Shown in pieces: positions 1-5,922 of a stretch of 7,069 nt of DNA; within the stretch, counting starts at the first letter, position 1; each line of letters begins with the position of its first letter. Made by a program: the position numbers and the translations under genes. The DNA lies in NCBI GenBank assembly GCA_003512365.1, contig DORI01000218.1:8426-15494 (forward strand), in the 5' to 3' direction. The notes beneath the pieces are model-generated. The model made no database searches and had not been told where the DNA came from. It saw nothing but the letters and a program-made list of their open reading frames with translations. Source of the DNA: Crocinitomicaceae bacterium (GTDB taxonomy: Bacteria; Bacteroidota; Bacteroidia; Flavobacteriales_D; Crocinitomicaceae).

Positions 1-74
1 AAAAAGCCATTACAGACCAGGAGGTTACGGAAGTTTTGGACATCTCTTTTCAAGTTAAAAAATTCGGACAATAA
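1..74 (+). CDS. C-terminal end of an unidentified protein (partial)
   Basis: This frame is open from the left edge (first full codon at base 3) and ends with TAA at 72-74, giving about 23 residues that finish in VKKFGQ. The other two forward frames here give less protein-like translations. The next coding region begins in the same frame only 3 bases after this stop, so the two are probably co-transcribed. The tail is too short to assign a family, and no function is proposed. It could also be a chance open frame, but its position and its composition (charged and hydrophobic residues mixed) favour a real gene end. Confidence 0.55.
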   Translation, partial: KAITDQEVTEVLDISFQVKKFGQ

Positions 75-77
75 GTT

Positions 78-542
78 GTGAATCCATACAGGTGCTTGAG
101 TGAAGAGGAATTGAATCTTTTGGAAGATGAGTTTAAAGCATTTTTAATTGTCAATAATTTATTTTCTGAAGATTGGTTTAATTTAAATGTAGAAAATCCA
201 GCAAAGGCAAGAGAGGTAGTTGAACTTTTCAGTAAAACAGTTTTTGATCAAATCATTTCTAACAGTAATTACCTAATCCTCCATTCACCGAAACTAATTC
301 ATCTTGTAAAGAAGGAAAATGAAACCCTCACTGCAATTTGGATTAAATTAAAACATTGTCATGTGAAAGATCTTTCGAAAATAACGGACGAGGATTGGAA
401 AGCTGAAAATATAGAATGTTATACAGGTACAAAAACGACTAAAAACATCAATTTAGAGTGGTTTGAATTATTGGAATTAGGTTATCAAAAAACTAATGAA
501 TCCAATTGGCATAATTATCAAAAAAGAATAAAAGAGTTCTAG
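78..542 (+). CDS. DUF6495-like small conserved protein, GTG start
   Basis: This gene encodes a 154-residue soluble protein with no signal peptide or membrane segment. From memory, its layout matches the flavobacterial family DUF6495. It has an N-terminal Y-R-x-L-S-E-E-E-L segment (residues 4-11), then an acidic helix, then an E-D-W motif (31-33), then a helix with E-L-F-S (49-52), and a G-T-K segment (117-119) in the C-terminal half. The function of the family is unknown to me. The GTG at 78 is chosen as the start because the family begins a few residues before this Y-R-x-L motif, no in-frame ATG lies near, and a stop sits at 72-74. No Shine-Dalgarno sequence is visible, which is usual in Bacteroidota. 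The 3-base gap to the upstream gene suggests an operon. The family name rests on recall of the pattern, not on a search. Confidence 0.8.
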   Translation: MNPYRCLSEEELNLLEDEFKAFLIVNNLFSEDWFNLNVENPAKAREVVELFSKTVFDQIISNSNYLILHSPKLIHLVKKENETLTAIWIKLKHCHVKDLSKITDEDWKAENIECYTGTKTTKNINLEWFELLELGYQKTNESNWHNYQKRIKEF

Positions 543-562
543 TTTTTTATCTAGGTTCTTAA

Positions 563-594
563 TTTGGAAATTATTTTTGAATGACTTATATTTG
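563..594 (+). promoter_or_regulatory. Bacteroidota-type promoter for the lipoprotein gene
   Basis: A perfect TAnnTTTG box (TATATTTG) lies at 587-594, and a TTTG at 563-566 sits 20 bases upstream, close to the spacing of the Bacteroidota primary sigma factor elements (-33 TTTG, -7 TAnnTTTG). Transcription would begin near 598-601, giving a leader of only about 11-14 bases before the ATG at 612. The site lies in the 69-base AT-rich gap after the DUF6495-like gene. It therefore probably starts a separate transcription unit holding the lipoprotein and the amidotransferase-like gene. Confidence 0.6.
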
Positions 595-611
595 TTGTAA
601 AATAATTTAAT

Positions 612-1280
612 ATGAGATCAATAGTCTTACTTTCTTTTTACATTACCACATCTCTAATTTTCAATTCATGTATAAAACCGGAGGTAATTCCTCCCCCAAC
701 CACTACTGTAGATTTAAATTGTAGTTTTTCAGGATTTATCAATGGAACAAATACTGAAATAACTCAGAATGTTCTCGGTTACAATGCATATGGGTCAAAT
801 GAAGCGATTCCTTTTCCTAGCCCTCAGTTATCAAGAAGATTATATTATTCGGAAATAAAATCTGCTGTTCAAAGTCAATCTATAAAGTTGTCACTAGGTT
901 CCCAGCTTTGGGACGCAAGTGTATCTACCATTCCAAGTTTGACAATGTTTAACGATTTTCACTCGGTCAATGCAAATATGAATATACCTTTCAAAGATTA
1001 TTCAACCTTAATTAGTTCAAATCCAGCTTCATTAGGAATGAACATCGAATATAGAGACAATAACAATGTACTATGGAAGAGTAAGGAAACCGATCCCGGA
1101 CAAAGTGGCGTTTACACTATCCTAAAACAAGCTTCTGACAATTCTGGTGATTATTCTCTTTTTGAATGTTCTTTTTCATGCCTAGTATGGAAGTTTGATG
1201 AAACAACTCAATCTTTTGTAAATCCTGGAGTATCGATTCCTATTACTAACGCTAAATTCAAAGGTTGGTTCCTGAGATAA
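612..1280 (+). CDS. Uncharacterised lipoprotein
   Basis: This gene encodes a 222-residue protein. It opens with a lipoprotein signal peptide: one arginine, a hydrophobic stretch (residues 4-17), and a lipobox-like F-N-S-C ending at Cys20. The mature protein should be lipid-anchored in the envelope. A proline- and threonine-rich linker follows (about residues 22-33, with P-P-P-T-T-T). The rest looks rich in beta strands and closes with I-T-N-A-K-F-K-G-W-F near the end, as in the last strand of a beta sandwich. Cys186 and Cys190 lie four residues apart; Cys37 is the only other mature cysteine besides the anchor. I do not recognise the family and propose no function. The ATG at 612 is supported by the signal peptide and by the promoter just upstream. 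The next gene starts 16 bases after the stop, so the two are probably co-transcribed. Confidence 0.8.
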   Translation: MRSIVLLSFYITTSLIFNSCIKPEVIPPPTTTVDLNCSFSGFINGTNTEITQNVLGYNAYGSNEAIPFPSPQLSRRLYYSEIKSAVQSQSIKLSLGSQLWDASVSTIPSLTMFNDFHSVNANMNIPFKDYSTLISSNPASLGMNIEYRDNNNVLWKSKETDPGQSGVYTILKQASDNSGDYSLFECSFSCLVWKFDETTQSFVNPGVSIPITNAKFKGWFLR

Positions 1281-1296
1281 AAGGCAATAACAACAC

Positions 1297-1980
1297 ATGA
1301 ACGATTCGTTGAAAATCGCGATAATTGGAGACTATAATTTTACCTATAATTCGCATCACGCAACGAATCTTTCACTAGATCACTGTGCTGATTTTCTGGA
1401 AGTTGAGGTTAATTATTATTGGATTAAAATCAACGAAGCCGTTCAATACAAACCTATTTATTTCGATCAATTCGATGGTATTTGGATTGCGCCAGGACCT
1501 TATCAAAATGTATTTTTTCTGAACGGAGTTTTTCGTTTGTTTATTGATCAAAAGATACCAATACTTGTTACAGGTGATGCATATCGATTATTCATAGAAT
1601 ACTTAATAAACTTACATCAGCTTAATCCGTATGGTGAAAAATTGATTTCTGAGAATTTGGTATCAGGAGCAAATTTTGAAAGAGTGAGTATTGTTCCAAA
1701 AACAAAAACATTTGAGCGTTTGTATGAAAATTTCAGCAATGTTGAATTGACCTCTTCTCGTTTTAGCCTTTATCCTCAGTTGCTCAACCAAATGAAGGAA
1801 GCTTTTATTGATGTTGAGGCAACGAATCAATTTGATGATCCGGAAATATTAAGTTTATCCAATCACCCATTTTTTCTTGCCTGTTCTTTCTGTCCTCAGA
1901 TTTCTTCCACGCGAGATATTCCACATCCAATTATCTATACCTTTTTGAAATTTGCACAAGAAAGAAGTACACCTGTTTAG
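1297..1980 (+). CDS. CTP synthase C-terminal-related amidotransferase-like protein lacking the catalytic cysteine
   Basis: This gene encodes a 227-residue cytosolic protein with a class I glutamine amidotransferase-like fold. It resembles the stand-alone family annotated as CTP synthase C-terminal region-related (seleno)protein. Matching landmarks are the N-terminal strand K-I-A-I-I-G-D-Y-N (6-14), F-D-G-I-W-I-A-P-G (59-67), the nucleophile-elbow region P-I-L-V-T-G-D-A-Y-R (88-97), N-H-P-F-F (189-193) and the C-terminal P-H-P-I (209-212). Family members carry T-C-G (or selenocysteine-G) at the elbow. Here it reads T92-G93-D94, so the nucleophile is missing and the neighbouring glycine is aspartate. 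The histidine is kept (His190), but the glutamate expected in the following x-P-E is glutamine (Gln201). Glutaminase activity is therefore unlikely. A binding or regulatory role is possible, but the substrate is unknown. It follows the lipoprotein gene after 16 bases and meets the helicase gene tail to tail. Confidence 0.8.
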   Translation: MNDSLKIAIIGDYNFTYNSHHATNLSLDHCADFLEVEVNYYWIKINEAVQYKPIYFDQFDGIWIAPGPYQNVFFLNGVFRLFIDQKIPILVTGDAYRLFIEYLINLHQLNPYGEKLISENLVSGANFERVSIVPKTKTFERLYENFSNVELTSSRFSLYPQLLNQMKEAFIDVEATNQFDDPEILSLSNHPFFLACSFCPQISSTRDIPHPIIYTFLKFAQERSTPV

Positions 1981-1986
1981 ACAGGT
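1971..1986. terminator. Palindromic hairpin at the convergent gene ends, possible weak bidirectional terminator
   Basis: ACCTGT (1971-1976) and ACAGGT (1981-1986) form a perfect 6-bp inverted repeat around the loop TTAG (1977-1980). The loop contains the TAG stop of the plus-strand gene and the TAA stop (read on the minus strand) of the helicase gene. The minus-strand side is followed by a pyrimidine-rich stretch (TTCTTTCTT), and the plus-strand side only by AGAAATTCTTT. Neither is a strong U-tract, so the terminator role is inference from position and symmetry. Confidence 0.45.
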
Positions 1987-4900
1987 AGAAATTCTTTAGA
2001 AGTGACATAATACAAATAGGCATTCACTGGTTTTGTGAAAATTTGTTCCAATGCACGCTGATACATTTTAAGTTGTGTTACATGCGAGGGTTTCGCAATA
2101 CCGGTTTTAATTTCAATAACATTAACGTCTTTCTCGCTAACCCAAATTTTATCTGGTCGAATTAATATGTTCTCGTCTGCTAAAATATCAGTTTCGTTTA
2201 AGGTTTCAACAAGAGATCGACTTAGTCCTAACTCATCGGCTTTCTGTAAAAATACGTGAGCATCATGAATTAAACGGTCCTTAAATGAAGCCTCAATCTC
2301 TCCATTTTCAATTAATCTCTCCACGATCTCAGTCAATTCTATTGATGTTTCTACCTCAGCAATTACTAGATGAAAGGCAATTCCATATTGAATAGCAGAA
2401 GGTACAAGTTCCTCTCGTTGCTTTTGAAATACGATATCAGGATACCACAAACGATCACTTAAAGGTGAAGGATGAAAAAATGATACCTCTCTGCGTTTCT
2501 TTTTTTGAGAGATTGGTTTTAATTGTCGACCACCTGATTTGAAGTTGAGGTCATCAGAAGTGCTGGTAGGATTAGATAATTGCTGTAAACATTCATGTAC
2601 GGTCGATCCCAATCCTTCACTACTGTATTCATTAAAACCATAAAGCCTGAATTCAGGTCTTGTCAACGCCACATATAATAAGTTTATCTTGTCCAAGGCG
2701 ATTAACTCAAGTTCTTCCTTAGCAATTTCTTTAAGACAATCCACCGGCGAGTCTTTGGATAAGGCGGTGTAAAGAATTTTATCATCTGCCTCAACCAAAT
2801 ATTTACTTCCTGATTTTATGCCGGTATCAAAATTTAGAAATGGTAAAATGACCACAGGAAACTCTAAACCCTTTGATTTATGAATAGACATAATGTTTAT
2901 TGCGCGATCTGTTTCTGGCAATACCAGTGCTAATTTCTCTTTTTTTAAGTCATAATAATCAAGAAAGTATCGGATATCACCTTCGTTTGTCAATTGAAAT
3001 TCATATATAAAGTCTAATAGATGATGAACATATGGATCTTCTTCCTCTATCCAACTCATAGATTTTATAAACTGCAATACCAAGTCATAAACACTTTCAT
3101 AGGTCACAAAAAAATTAGCACTGTCATTAAAATAGGTGGAAATAAATTTAGAATCATTAAACACTTTGATAGATTTTCCTTTGTGTACAATTTCTTTATC
3201 GAAAAAGGAAAGGTAGAGCGGAAGGTAATCTTCCTCATGCTTAAGTCTTAAAAAAGTCTCTGCGAATCGCTTTGCTTCTGTTTCGTTGTTTGGTTTTACC
3301 CTTCTTTTGAGATAAGAAATCATCAACTTAATCTTTAGATTATGTTGAACGAGAAGAGAATCTGAGGAAACAACTGCATATCCCTGTTCCGTAAGATAAT
3401 TCGCAATATTGTTTCCTTGTGCATTTTTTTCTGTTAAAATGGCAATGTCACCAAGTTTAAAACCATCTTCAATACATTCATCAATTTTATTTTGAATTAA
3501 AGGGTAGAGTTCATCGTTTTTTAGCGCAATCTTTCGTGAGTTTATTTCGACCAAACCTGAATGTTCAGAGTTTATTTTTTGAGTAAAACTAGCGTAAAAA
3601 TCGGCAGCTTTTGACGACATTTTTTCCTTAAGTAGACCGAAAAAATTATTATTAAAGGCAACGATTTCCTCGCTAGATCTGAAATTTACATCTAGATTTT
3701 TCAATTCACCCATTTTTTCAAAATAGGCGGACTTTAATGCTGTGGAAGGATTTTTTTCAGGATTATACAAGCCTGGTAACGAGACAAATTGTTCTGCTTT
3801 TCCATTGTTAAACCTGTAGATGGATTGTTTTGGGTCTCCAACAATGAGATTTTGATGTTCATGTCCAATTGACTCGTGTAAGAGTGGTATTAAGTTTAAC
3901 CATTGCAGGCGCGACGTATCTTGAAATTCATCCAAAAGGAAATGATGCAATCGCGTACCCAGACGCTCATAAATATAAGGAGCTTCTTCTCCTTGAACTA
4001 GTGAACCAATCAGTTGGTTAAAGTCTGAAATCCGAATCAATTGCTGGTCTTTTTTCAAGGACGCAAGAGCTGAAGAGATTTCCTGTAAAAGCGCCATATT
4101 GAAGAAGTGCTCTTTGTATTTACTTAGTAACTGATACTGCGGCATTAAGGACAAATACCGTTCGTTTAATGCCAACAATTGCCGAGACAAGTACACATCA
4201 AATTTTGGTGACTCTTCATTTTTCTTACAAGCTTTAATAATTGATTTACCGAGGAAACTTCCTTTGTCTCTATCGAAATTAGGAAAGCGATTTATTTCTG
4301 CTAATTTCATAAAATCGTTATACGAATTCGATTTTTCATAAAAATCGGCAGGAGTATAATTAAAACTTGAAAAATAGGTATAAACTTCTTGACATTTTGA
4401 AACCATCTCAAGGTCCATTTGGCGTAATTGAGATTTGAGTTTTTTAAATTCATCGGTAGAAAAATCAATGGTTTGCAGTTGAGCCAATAATCGACTGTAT
4501 TTTTCGTTACCAATAATGCTGGCAAAATCAATTAATTTATCTTTGAAATTCCATTTTTCACCATCTTCTAAATTAGTCAAGGCATAAAAATGAAGAAGGT
4601 TGGTGAGGTTTTGTTCATCGGGCAATCCGATTTTGCTCATCAACAATTCAATTACTTCCTCCAATAAGTCCTTTTCATTCATGATCACATCGAAATCTCC
4701 GGAGATATCCAAATCTCTACTAAAAGAACGTATAAGCTTAAGGTTGAATTTATCAATTGTCGAGACCTGAAAATCTTCATAGTTATGGAGGATTTCTCTA
4801 AAAGCAATTGATGCTCTTTGTTGCAATTCATCCTCTGTAATTTCCAATTTTTTTATGAGTTCAGCTTGTAAGAATTTTGCTTCGTCGTGTTTGTTTACCA

Positions 4901-5123
4901 ATTGATAAAGACCATTTATGATGCGGTTCTTCATTTCAAGTGCGGCCTTATTTGTAAATGTCATCGCCACAATGGATCGAAACTTTTTCGTTGCTTGATT
5001 TGATTGGAGTAATATTTCGAGGTAAGTCAATACCAATCGAAAAGTTTTTCCACTTCCGGCGGAGGCACTGTAGACCAATAGAGGTTTAGATTTATTCATT
5101 TTAAAATCCTTTTTTGAACTCAT
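1977..5123 (-). CDS. AddA/RecB-like UvrD-family helicase with C-terminal PD-(D/E)XK nuclease
   Basis: This gene encodes a 1048-residue cytosolic enzyme expected to unwind and trim double-strand DNA ends for RecA-dependent repair. All superfamily 1A helicase motifs are visible. They are Walker A A-S-A-G-S-G-K-T (20-27), motif Ia M-T-F-T-N-K-A (54-60), S-T-I-D-K-F (121-126), Walker B L-D-E-F-Q-D (397-402), G-D-P-K-Q-S (429-434), N-F-R-S (480-483), H-K-S-K-G-L-E-F (748-755) and L-L-Y-V-A-L-T-R (815-822). A RecB-type nuclease domain follows: G-x-x-x-H (914-918), Asp991, E-I-K (1004-1006) and Q-L-K-M-Y (1017-1021), so it looks catalytically complete. It has no four-cysteine iron-sulphur motif. The ATG at 5123 is the longest start; Met9 (codon at 5097-5099) is a real alternative because relatives begin close to the Walker A strand. 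No AddB gene is adjacent. I leave the symbol blank because AddA and other RecB-like enzymes cannot be separated here. Confidence 0.93.
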   Translation of the reverse strand: MSSKKDFKMNKSKPLLVYSASAGSGKTFRLVLTYLEILLQSNQATKKFRSIVAMTFTNKAALEMKNRIINGLYQLVNKHDEAKFLQAELIKKLEITEDELQQRASIAFREILHNYEDFQVSTIDKFNLKLIRSFSRDLDISGDFDVIMNEKDLLEEVIELLMSKIGLPDEQNLTNLLHFYALTNLEDGEKWNFKDKLIDFASIIGNEKYSRLLAQLQTIDFSTDEFKKLKSQLRQMDLEMVSKCQEVYTYFSSFNYTPADFYEKSNSYNDFMKLAEINRFPNFDRDKGSFLGKSIIKACKKNEESPKFDVYLSRQLLALNERYLSLMPQYQLLSKYKEHFFNMALLQEISSALASLKKDQQLIRISDFNQLIGSLVQGEEAPYIYERLGTRLHHFLLDEFQDTSRLQWLNLIPLLHESIGHEHQNLIVGDPKQSIYRFNNGKAEQFVSLPGLYNPEKNPSTALKSAYFEKMGELKNLDVNFRSSEEIVAFNNNFFGLLKEKMSSKAADFYASFTQKINSEHSGLVEINSRKIALKNDELYPLIQNKIDECIEDGFKLGDIAILTEKNAQGNNIANYLTEQGYAVVSSDSLLVQHNLKIKLMISYLKRRVKPNNETEAKRFAETFLRLKHEEDYLPLYLSFFDKEIVHKGKSIKVFNDSKFISTYFNDSANFFVTYESVYDLVLQFIKSMSWIEEEDPYVHHLLDFIYEFQLTNEGDIRYFLDYYDLKKEKLALVLPETDRAINIMSIHKSKGLEFPVVILPFLNFDTGIKSGSKYLVEADDKILYTALSKDSPVDCLKEIAKEELELIALDKINLLYVALTRPEFRLYGFNEYSSEGLGSTVHECLQQLSNPTSTSDDLNFKSGGRQLKPISQKKKRREVSFFHPSPLSDRLWYPDIVFQKQREELVPSAIQYGIAFHLVIAEVETSIELTEIVERLIENGEIEASFKDRLIHDAHVFLQKADELGLSRSLVETLNETDILADENILIRPDKIWVSEKDVNVIEIKTGIAKPSHVTQLKMYQRALEQIFTKPVNAYLYYVTSKEFLPV

Positions 5124-5127
5124 GTGT

Positions 5128-5135
5128 TAAAGTTA
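5128..5135 (-). promoter_or_regulatory. Possible -7 box for the helicase-nuclease gene
   Basis: On the minus strand this reads TAACTTTA, matching TAnnTTTG at all but the last base. It ends only 4 bases before the ATG at 5123, so transcription would begin at or just inside the annotated start. That would favour either a leaderless message or a start at Met9. No clear -33 TTG is seen about 20 bases upstream. The assignment is weak. Confidence 0.3.
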
Positions 5136-5156
5136 GGAAATAATAAACTTTTGAAT

Positions 5157-5164
5157 TAAATTTG
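5157..5164 (+). promoter_or_regulatory. -7 promoter box for the mbnP-mbnH-like operon
   Basis: TAAATTTG matches the Bacteroidota TAnnTTTG box exactly and lies 5 bases before the ATG at 5170. The transcript would start around 5168-5172, so the message would be nearly leaderless, or translation would begin at the second ATG (5176). The expected -33 position (about 5133-5136) reads TTAG, a poor match, which might mean that activation is needed. No operator repeat is evident in the 46-base divergent gap. Confidence 0.45.
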
Positions 5165-5169
5165 TTAGT

Positions 5170-5922
5170 ATGAGAATGTACGTATTAATTGCAGTAATTT
5201 CACTTTTTTCGCTTGTTTCATGTAAAAAAGATAATCCAGAGCCAGAGCCCGTGGTGAATTATTTAGAAATTAATATGTCGGCTGTTTACGGTGCAAATGG
5301 CACTGAGACTTTGCTTCTCGATTCAGTGTATACGACTCCTGAGGGATACAAAATAAAATTTACCGATATCAAATGTTATTTTACACTTCTCCAAAATGGT
5401 GGAACCCAGTTCACACAAGCTGCTTACTATGATTTGCGTGAAAAAGGTTCACAAGTTGTTAGCATTGAAGGAGATTACTTGAAATTTTCTTCTCTGCAAG
5501 GGGTTATAGGAGTAGATTCAAGTGTAAATCATGACGACCCTTCTGCGTTTCCAAACGACAGTCCTTTGAATATAAGTAATGCAGGCCCAATGCATTGGGG
5601 TTGGAATACAGGTTTTATTTTCTTTAATATTGAGGGCAAAGCAGATACCTTGATAGATGGAGCTAATAACCTGAACCACAGCTTTAGCTTTCATATTGGT
5701 ACAGATGCATTCGCACGTCCGTTGAATTTTTCAAATTTAATTTGGACAGCGGTTGGTTCAAATACCCATATTACGCAATGGAAATTAAATATGCATAAGT
5801 TCCTTCATGAATTAAATCCCGTTGATCTCAAAACAGAGTTCCTCACCCATTCAGCAGCGGGTCAGCAAACATTAACAGAGAAAATCACCTCCAATTTCAG
5901 TCAAAGTATAAGTCCATTTTAA
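5170..5922 (+). CDS. MbnP-like lipoprotein (copper-binding family)
   Basis: This gene encodes a 250-residue lipoprotein. Its signal peptide ends in the lipobox L-V-S-C (Cys18), followed by K-K-D-N and a P-E-P-E-P linker (23-27). The body matches the MbnP family as I recall it. It has a beta strand pattern with an F-T-D-I-K-C-Y-F segment (64-71), then G-V-D-S-S-V-N-H-D-D-P-S (114-125), then P-M-H-W-G-W-N-T-G-F-I-F (140-151), H-I-G (175-177) and a C-terminal I-x-x-N segment. In methanotrophs, MbnP binds copper and has a tryptophan converted to kynurenine by its partner MbnH. Candidate residues here are Trp143 and Trp145, with nearby histidines His121, His142, His170 and His175. The stop overlaps the start of the di-heme gene by one base (TAATG), so the two are translationally coupled. 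ATG 5170 is preferred because it gives a positively charged N-terminus, but ATG 5176 is possible. The family call is firm; copper binding is inference. Confidence 0.88.
   Translation: MRMYVLIAVISLFSLVSCKKDNPEPEPVVNYLEINMSAVYGANGTETLLLDSVYTTPEGYKIKFTDIKCYFTLLQNGGTQFTQAAYYDLREKGSQVVSIEGDYLKFSSLQGVIGVDSSVNHDDPSAFPNDSPLNISNAGPMHWGWNTGFIFFNIEGKADTLIDGANNLNHSFSFHIGTDAFARPLNFSNLIWTAVGSNTHITQWKLNMHKFLHELNPVDLKTEFLTHSAAGQQTLTEKITSNFSQSISPF

Noticed and set aside
539..554. Two CTAG sites flanking a T-rich stretch after the DUF6495-like gene, considered as a terminator hairpin
   Set aside because: Only 4 bp could pair and the flanking bases do not extend the stem, so it is too weak to call.
1573..1578. 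Possible selenocysteine (UGA) at the amidotransferase elbow, because the family includes selenoproteins
   Set aside because: A TGA is present only out of frame within GGTGAT. The reading frame is intact through the region and encodes Gly-Asp, so no recoding is needed.
3021..3251. Open frame of 76 codons on the plus strand
   Set aside because: It lies wholly inside the helicase-nuclease gene on the opposite strand and has no recognisable motif or promoter; it is a shadow of the real coding frame.
4307..4531. Open frame of 74 codons on the minus strand
   Set aside because: It is in another frame of the helicase-nuclease gene, whose own frame is supported by conserved motifs on both sides.
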